From Lycocorax pyrrhopterus obiensis (lineage: Eukaryota; Chordata; Aves; Passeriformes; Paradisaeidae): a DNA stretch of 64,000 nt. The translations under genes were made by a program, and so were the position numbers. Positions 60,401-64,000 of the stretch are shown here, piece by piece. Where the stretch lies: assembly GCA_014706295.1 (NCBI GenBank), contig JACSVZ010000002.1, forward strand, positions 14,864,494 through 14,928,493, read 5' to 3'. Position 1 is the first letter of the stretch. Each line of letters begins with the position of its first letter. The notes under the pieces were generated by a model. That model searched no databases, was not told where the DNA came from, and saw only the letters and a list, made by a program, of their open reading frames with translations.

Positions 60401-63400
60401 ATAAAGGCATATAGAAACAACCACATCAAATGCCTTTCGTCTACTGCTATGGGCTGTTGGTAAAAACCAAAACTACACTAAAGAAGCTTCTAAAATAAAA
60501 AGTTAAACATGGAAATCAACTTTCATACAGCAGCATTAATACAGAAAATTAAAATCTTTGCAAGCATCTACATATCCAGTGCTTAAGTAATTCAGAATGC
60601 TTTCAGTGCATTTCATAATAGCTGCTTCATGTTTATACAGCTCAAACTCAAAGCATACAAAAATCACTGCCTATTTTAACACACTAAACAAAACAATTGT
60701 GAAGTGTGTGACAGTTCAGGCAGAAATATTGGTTGTTATCCATTAAAAACAAAGTAAGCGGCATTTCACATAATTTACTACTATACAAAATAGATGTTAT
60801 TACTGTTGGTTTGTCACTGCAAAATCTCTCCCTATAAGCAAAACCCAACAATTAAAAAAAAGCAGAGAGAAATAAAAAGGAAAAAACCCCCGAAGATATA
60901 AATAGAAAAGCAATGCATTTACAGAGGGATGATGAGAAAACTTTGTAAAGTAACAACGTGGCATACTAGATCATATAGAAGACATTCCACAGAGCACATA
61001 TATAAAATCTTCTCGTTTGACTTTTATTGTATGCAGAGATTTTGATACGGGAAGTTACTGTAGCCACTGAGCCACACTGCTCAATGTGGATGGTTTGCTG
61101 TTCTCTTTTTTTCACAATGTTCTCTTGGCATCTGCAGTTAGTAAGTATCTTTCACATTTTTCTCCATTTATGCCGCAAAACCAAACAGCTCATCTGTCAG
61201 AGATGAACAACAAATGAAAAAATTGTCAGGGCTTGAAGGCTGAAAGATGAATTACGAGGAGATGCCAAGCAGAGCAGCCCTGCCGACACCCACTGATCCT
61301 TGAAGGTGTCCAAGGAGATGGTGGATGACAGCCCGTGGTGCTCTGCCCAGAAATGTGAGTCTTGGAAGAGGTGCCTAAGATGGAAGACTGCAGTGCTCGA
61401 CTTCTGCAGAGGGTGGGACAGACAAGCAGCATGGGATCCACCAAGGCTAGTTAAATCCAGTTCGCGGGCTCTCTAACCTTGGCACTACCTGCCAGAACCA
61501 GCACATGGCATGGTAAAGGGGCCTTCAGGCCTGTCCATGGGATGGGGATTGTGCTGCAGTTTCTCAGCAAGGTTTCTCCTCACTTTTGAATGACCAAGAG
61601 GGATCCAATTGTGTTGAGAAGCTTTCAGGTTCTAAATTGGTTTTGGTGAAAGACTGGCAGCTCAGAATAGTTTTGGGAAAGATCTTTTGACATGAGGGTA
61701 AAGAGCTATTGGTCACCTTGGAGCCCTCAAACATAAAAAAGAAAAGCCCACGCCAGAATGCTCCACGCAGAAAAGCCTCCATCACATAGCAATCTCTGTG
61801 GAGCCTGGGAGCAGAAGGTATGAACACATCCTCCATCCCAGAGGGACCTCAAAAACCATAGAGAGAACCAGTGAAGGACACTCTCTAGCCAGATCCTTAG
61901 CCTGATTCAGGGCACAAAGTCCTTATTAATCAGGTTTGATGACTCAGTCGCAGAAAACGAGGAAACAGTTTTTTGATGCGTAATTTCTGTCTTAAAAGAC
62001 ACTAAAAATCTGAGTCCTTGACCAGACTTTACTAGTTTGGCTCTGGTGGAACTGCACACATTCATCAGTAAGGGTGGGAGGGCAAAGGGACAGCTGTGGT
62101 CAAGAGGCAGAAGAGAGGCTTTAATTACCTTGTCATCATGGTTAAGGGATAGCTCCCTCTTCTAACACTGCAGTGAGGAACCAAGGCATTTATTGTTATG
62201 CCACAAGAGCTGTTTAAAATTATGCAGGCTAGAATGAAATTTAGAGATTGCTCAACACTCAAGTTGCTATTAGAACACTTTGTTTTCACTTTCTTATAAA
62301 AAGTAACATCAGCCAACTTTGTTAGTTTTGACATATCATCTAATTTGAGGCAAATACTCAACATGGAGCTCATCTGTCATAAAATAGCTAAAATAATTTC
62401 AAGAAACCTGGATACAGAAAGTATTTTAAAACCCGAGCAAAATGCATGTGCACACACACTGAAGCCTCATCTTTGAGCACAGTGGCACCTGCACATTTAG
62501 TAGAAGGAGCCTGATATGTTTAAAGATGTGCAATTTATAGGATAGCAATTTGCATTTTATTGTTTTCATCCCCTAGAATTGGCCCAAAATACATCTCCAA
62601 GGCACTGCGGGAATAAGAAATTTGTACATACTAATGACAATAAAAAAGCTGAGCTCCACAACATTGCACAGCAAGTCTCAGTAGGTCTTTTTCAACTTTA
62701 TCAGCAAAGCTGTCTAAAAACTGTGGACACCCTCAATACTGTCAGAGGTCTCTATGCTCCATTTTCCCCAGAGTAAAAGTTTCCAAGTTACAACATCCAA
62801 AGAGTTTTATACAGTACATAGACACAGCCCCAACAACTGAGTATCTTTTGTGCACTGACATTAACTGGAAAAACACTGCCACAGCAGCACTGGAAAAAGT
62901 TTAGGAATTTTACCAAGAAAGTTTTACAATCTTTCTTTGACAATCATGACTTCAAGGATAAAGTTGGTCTTTTCAAAAATGGATTTTCCCCACAGTTTTA
63001 GCTCTTTGGTTAGGTAAGCACTGAAAATACAGTCCAGAAGCCAGAAAGTTTCTCCTAAGCTTTCAACTACTCTGTGCTGACACCTAGGCAACATAGAAAG
63101 GAAAATGTGATTAGAATGCAAAGGGCATGAATGAAGTGAGGAAAAGGAAAAAAGTAGATTGTAGCAGATGCGGTGAGTGGGAAGCTGCAGGAAACTGGCA
63201 AGGGAGGATTTGAGCCTACTTGGCAAGAACAGTGGGAACTGGAGGGAAGGTCAATGGAAAACCAAATCATTTGGGCAAAGAGGATGGAAGACAGAAGAGG
63301 CAATTGACTAGGAGTCAGTAAGAAAAACGGCAGATGAAGGACTAACAAGCAGTTGGGTGAGGAGTGAGAACGAGGATGCTGAGAAAGTGGGAAAATTCTG

Positions 63401-64000
63401 GGAACAGAAAGAAAGGCACAAGGAAGGACTACCACAGAGCTGGGAAACTCGGAACGCAAGGGAAGGGACACAAAGCATCACAGGTGCTGGAAGGCAGTGG
63501 GAAGAAGACGCATTCATGTAGCTCTTTTCCATTTCTTCTGAAAGACAGTGATGAGGTGGGGGCACAAGAAGATGGAACAGAGCAAAAAGGAGAAAAATTA
63601 GAAAGAGGTCCAAGGAAGGAAATAACGAATGGTAGACAGAAAAAGGGGAGAAGGGAACCAGGTAAGCTTCCATGAAGATACTGGTACAGACAGAACGAAT
63701 AGACTGTGATTGACACAGGAACTCTGAATAATGCAGTTGGGTATCATGAACAAGACTGAGACAAACATCCAAAGATGGAGCAGGTGTAGGGGGTACAAAA
63801 GCAAGTTGGAAAAGAGAAATTTTCATGCTCAGAGCTACAGAAAAAGAAGCGGAAGCTTCTATGCTTTCCAGAACTTCTTCAAATGGAATGCCTAACTCTG
63901 AACTGTTATGTGTCTTCTCTCCTGGCAAAGGTTATACAGCTTGCTAGCAAAACACACCTTCTTCTGTTCTACAGTAGTCAATGTAACCAGCAGCAACAGC
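57471..64000 (-). other. ZEB1: ZEB1 intron 1, right-hand end of window
   Basis: 6.5 kb, mostly AT-rich. An unclassified GC-richer block lies at about 61220-61960, and a stretch of strong purine bias on the + strand at about 63090-63700. No sign of ZEB1 exon 1 (no sequence encoding the MADGPRCKRRK start) or of a CpG island. Short open frames in the purine-rich part are compositional artefacts. Confidence 0.7.
61220..61960. other. Unclassified GC-richer block in intron 1
   Basis: About 740 bp with near-balanced base composition in AT-rich intron. No long protein-like frame, CR1 end or LTR signal order is evident. An old ERV or unique regulatory DNA are both possible. Confidence 0.35.

Noticed and set aside
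63308..63928. 206-codon open frame on the minus strand
   Set aside because: Its serine/leucine/proline-rich translation follows from the purine bias of the + strand; no domain, splice context or start context supports it.
25124..64000. A second gene, or ZEB1 exon 1, within the 39 kb upstream of exon 2
   Set aside because: No sequence encodes the conserved N-terminal start of ZEB1, no CpG island is present, and the open frames are short, low-complexity or inside CR1 copies.
1..64000. CRISPR array, bacterial operon, phage or tRNA/rRNA genes
   Set aside because: No regularly spaced repeats, ribosome-binding-site-linked reading frames or cloverleaf with conserved T-loop box were seen; the DNA is clearly vertebrate intron and exon.

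Overview
The window is vertebrate nuclear DNA, almost certainly from a bird. It carries one protein-coding gene, on the minus strand: the 3' three-quarters of ZEB1 (zinc finger E-box-binding homeobox 1; deltaEF1 in chicken). The bird assignment rests on the close match of every exon to the avian/mammalian ZEB1 protein and on many CR1 LINE fragments, several ending in the avian CR1 3' terminus (copies of ATTCTATGATT). I cannot name the species.

Layout, read right to left in the direction of transcription: about 39 kb of intron 1 (25124-64000, running off the right edge; exon 1 and the promoter lie outside); coding exons 2 (24923-25123), 3 (19699-19761), 4 (17902-18063), 5 (14771-14973), 6 (9009-9114), 7 (6170-7980), 8 (4497-4677) and 9 (1856-2409, with the stop codon); then at least 1.85 kb of 3'UTR to the left edge. 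All junctions are GT-AG and all phases agree. The eight exons give 3281 nt; adding the 58 coding nt of exon 1 known from other vertebrates gives about 1112 residues, against 1124 in human as I recall it. Exons 2-4 encode the acidic N-terminus, 5-7 the first zinc-finger cluster, 7 also the homeodomain-like region and CtBP motifs, and 8-9 the second zinc-finger cluster and the glutamate-rich tail.

The 3'UTR holds the best regulatory signal. On the transcribed strand there are five seed matches to miR-200b/c/429, four to miR-200a/141, and one 8-mer each for miR-205, miR-101 and miR-150, as expected for the ZEB1/miR-200 feedback loop of epithelial-mesenchymal transition.

The introns are AT-rich and hold CR1 fragments in both orientations (two in introns 4 and 8; in intron 1 at about 31.6, 38.5, 45.8, 49.8, 52.0, 53.2 and 55.9-57.5 kb), an endogenous-retrovirus LTR-like block at about 10.2-10.75 kb followed by an unidentified GC-rich block, a pair of roughly 120-bp diverged repeats on either side of exon 8, a GC-richer block just upstream of exon 2, and a few simple repeats. 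I found no second protein-coding gene, no convincing RNA gene, no CRISPR array and no bacterial-type system. Nothing here looks like an undescribed system; the interest is in the regulation of ZEB1 and in the repeat landscape of its introns.
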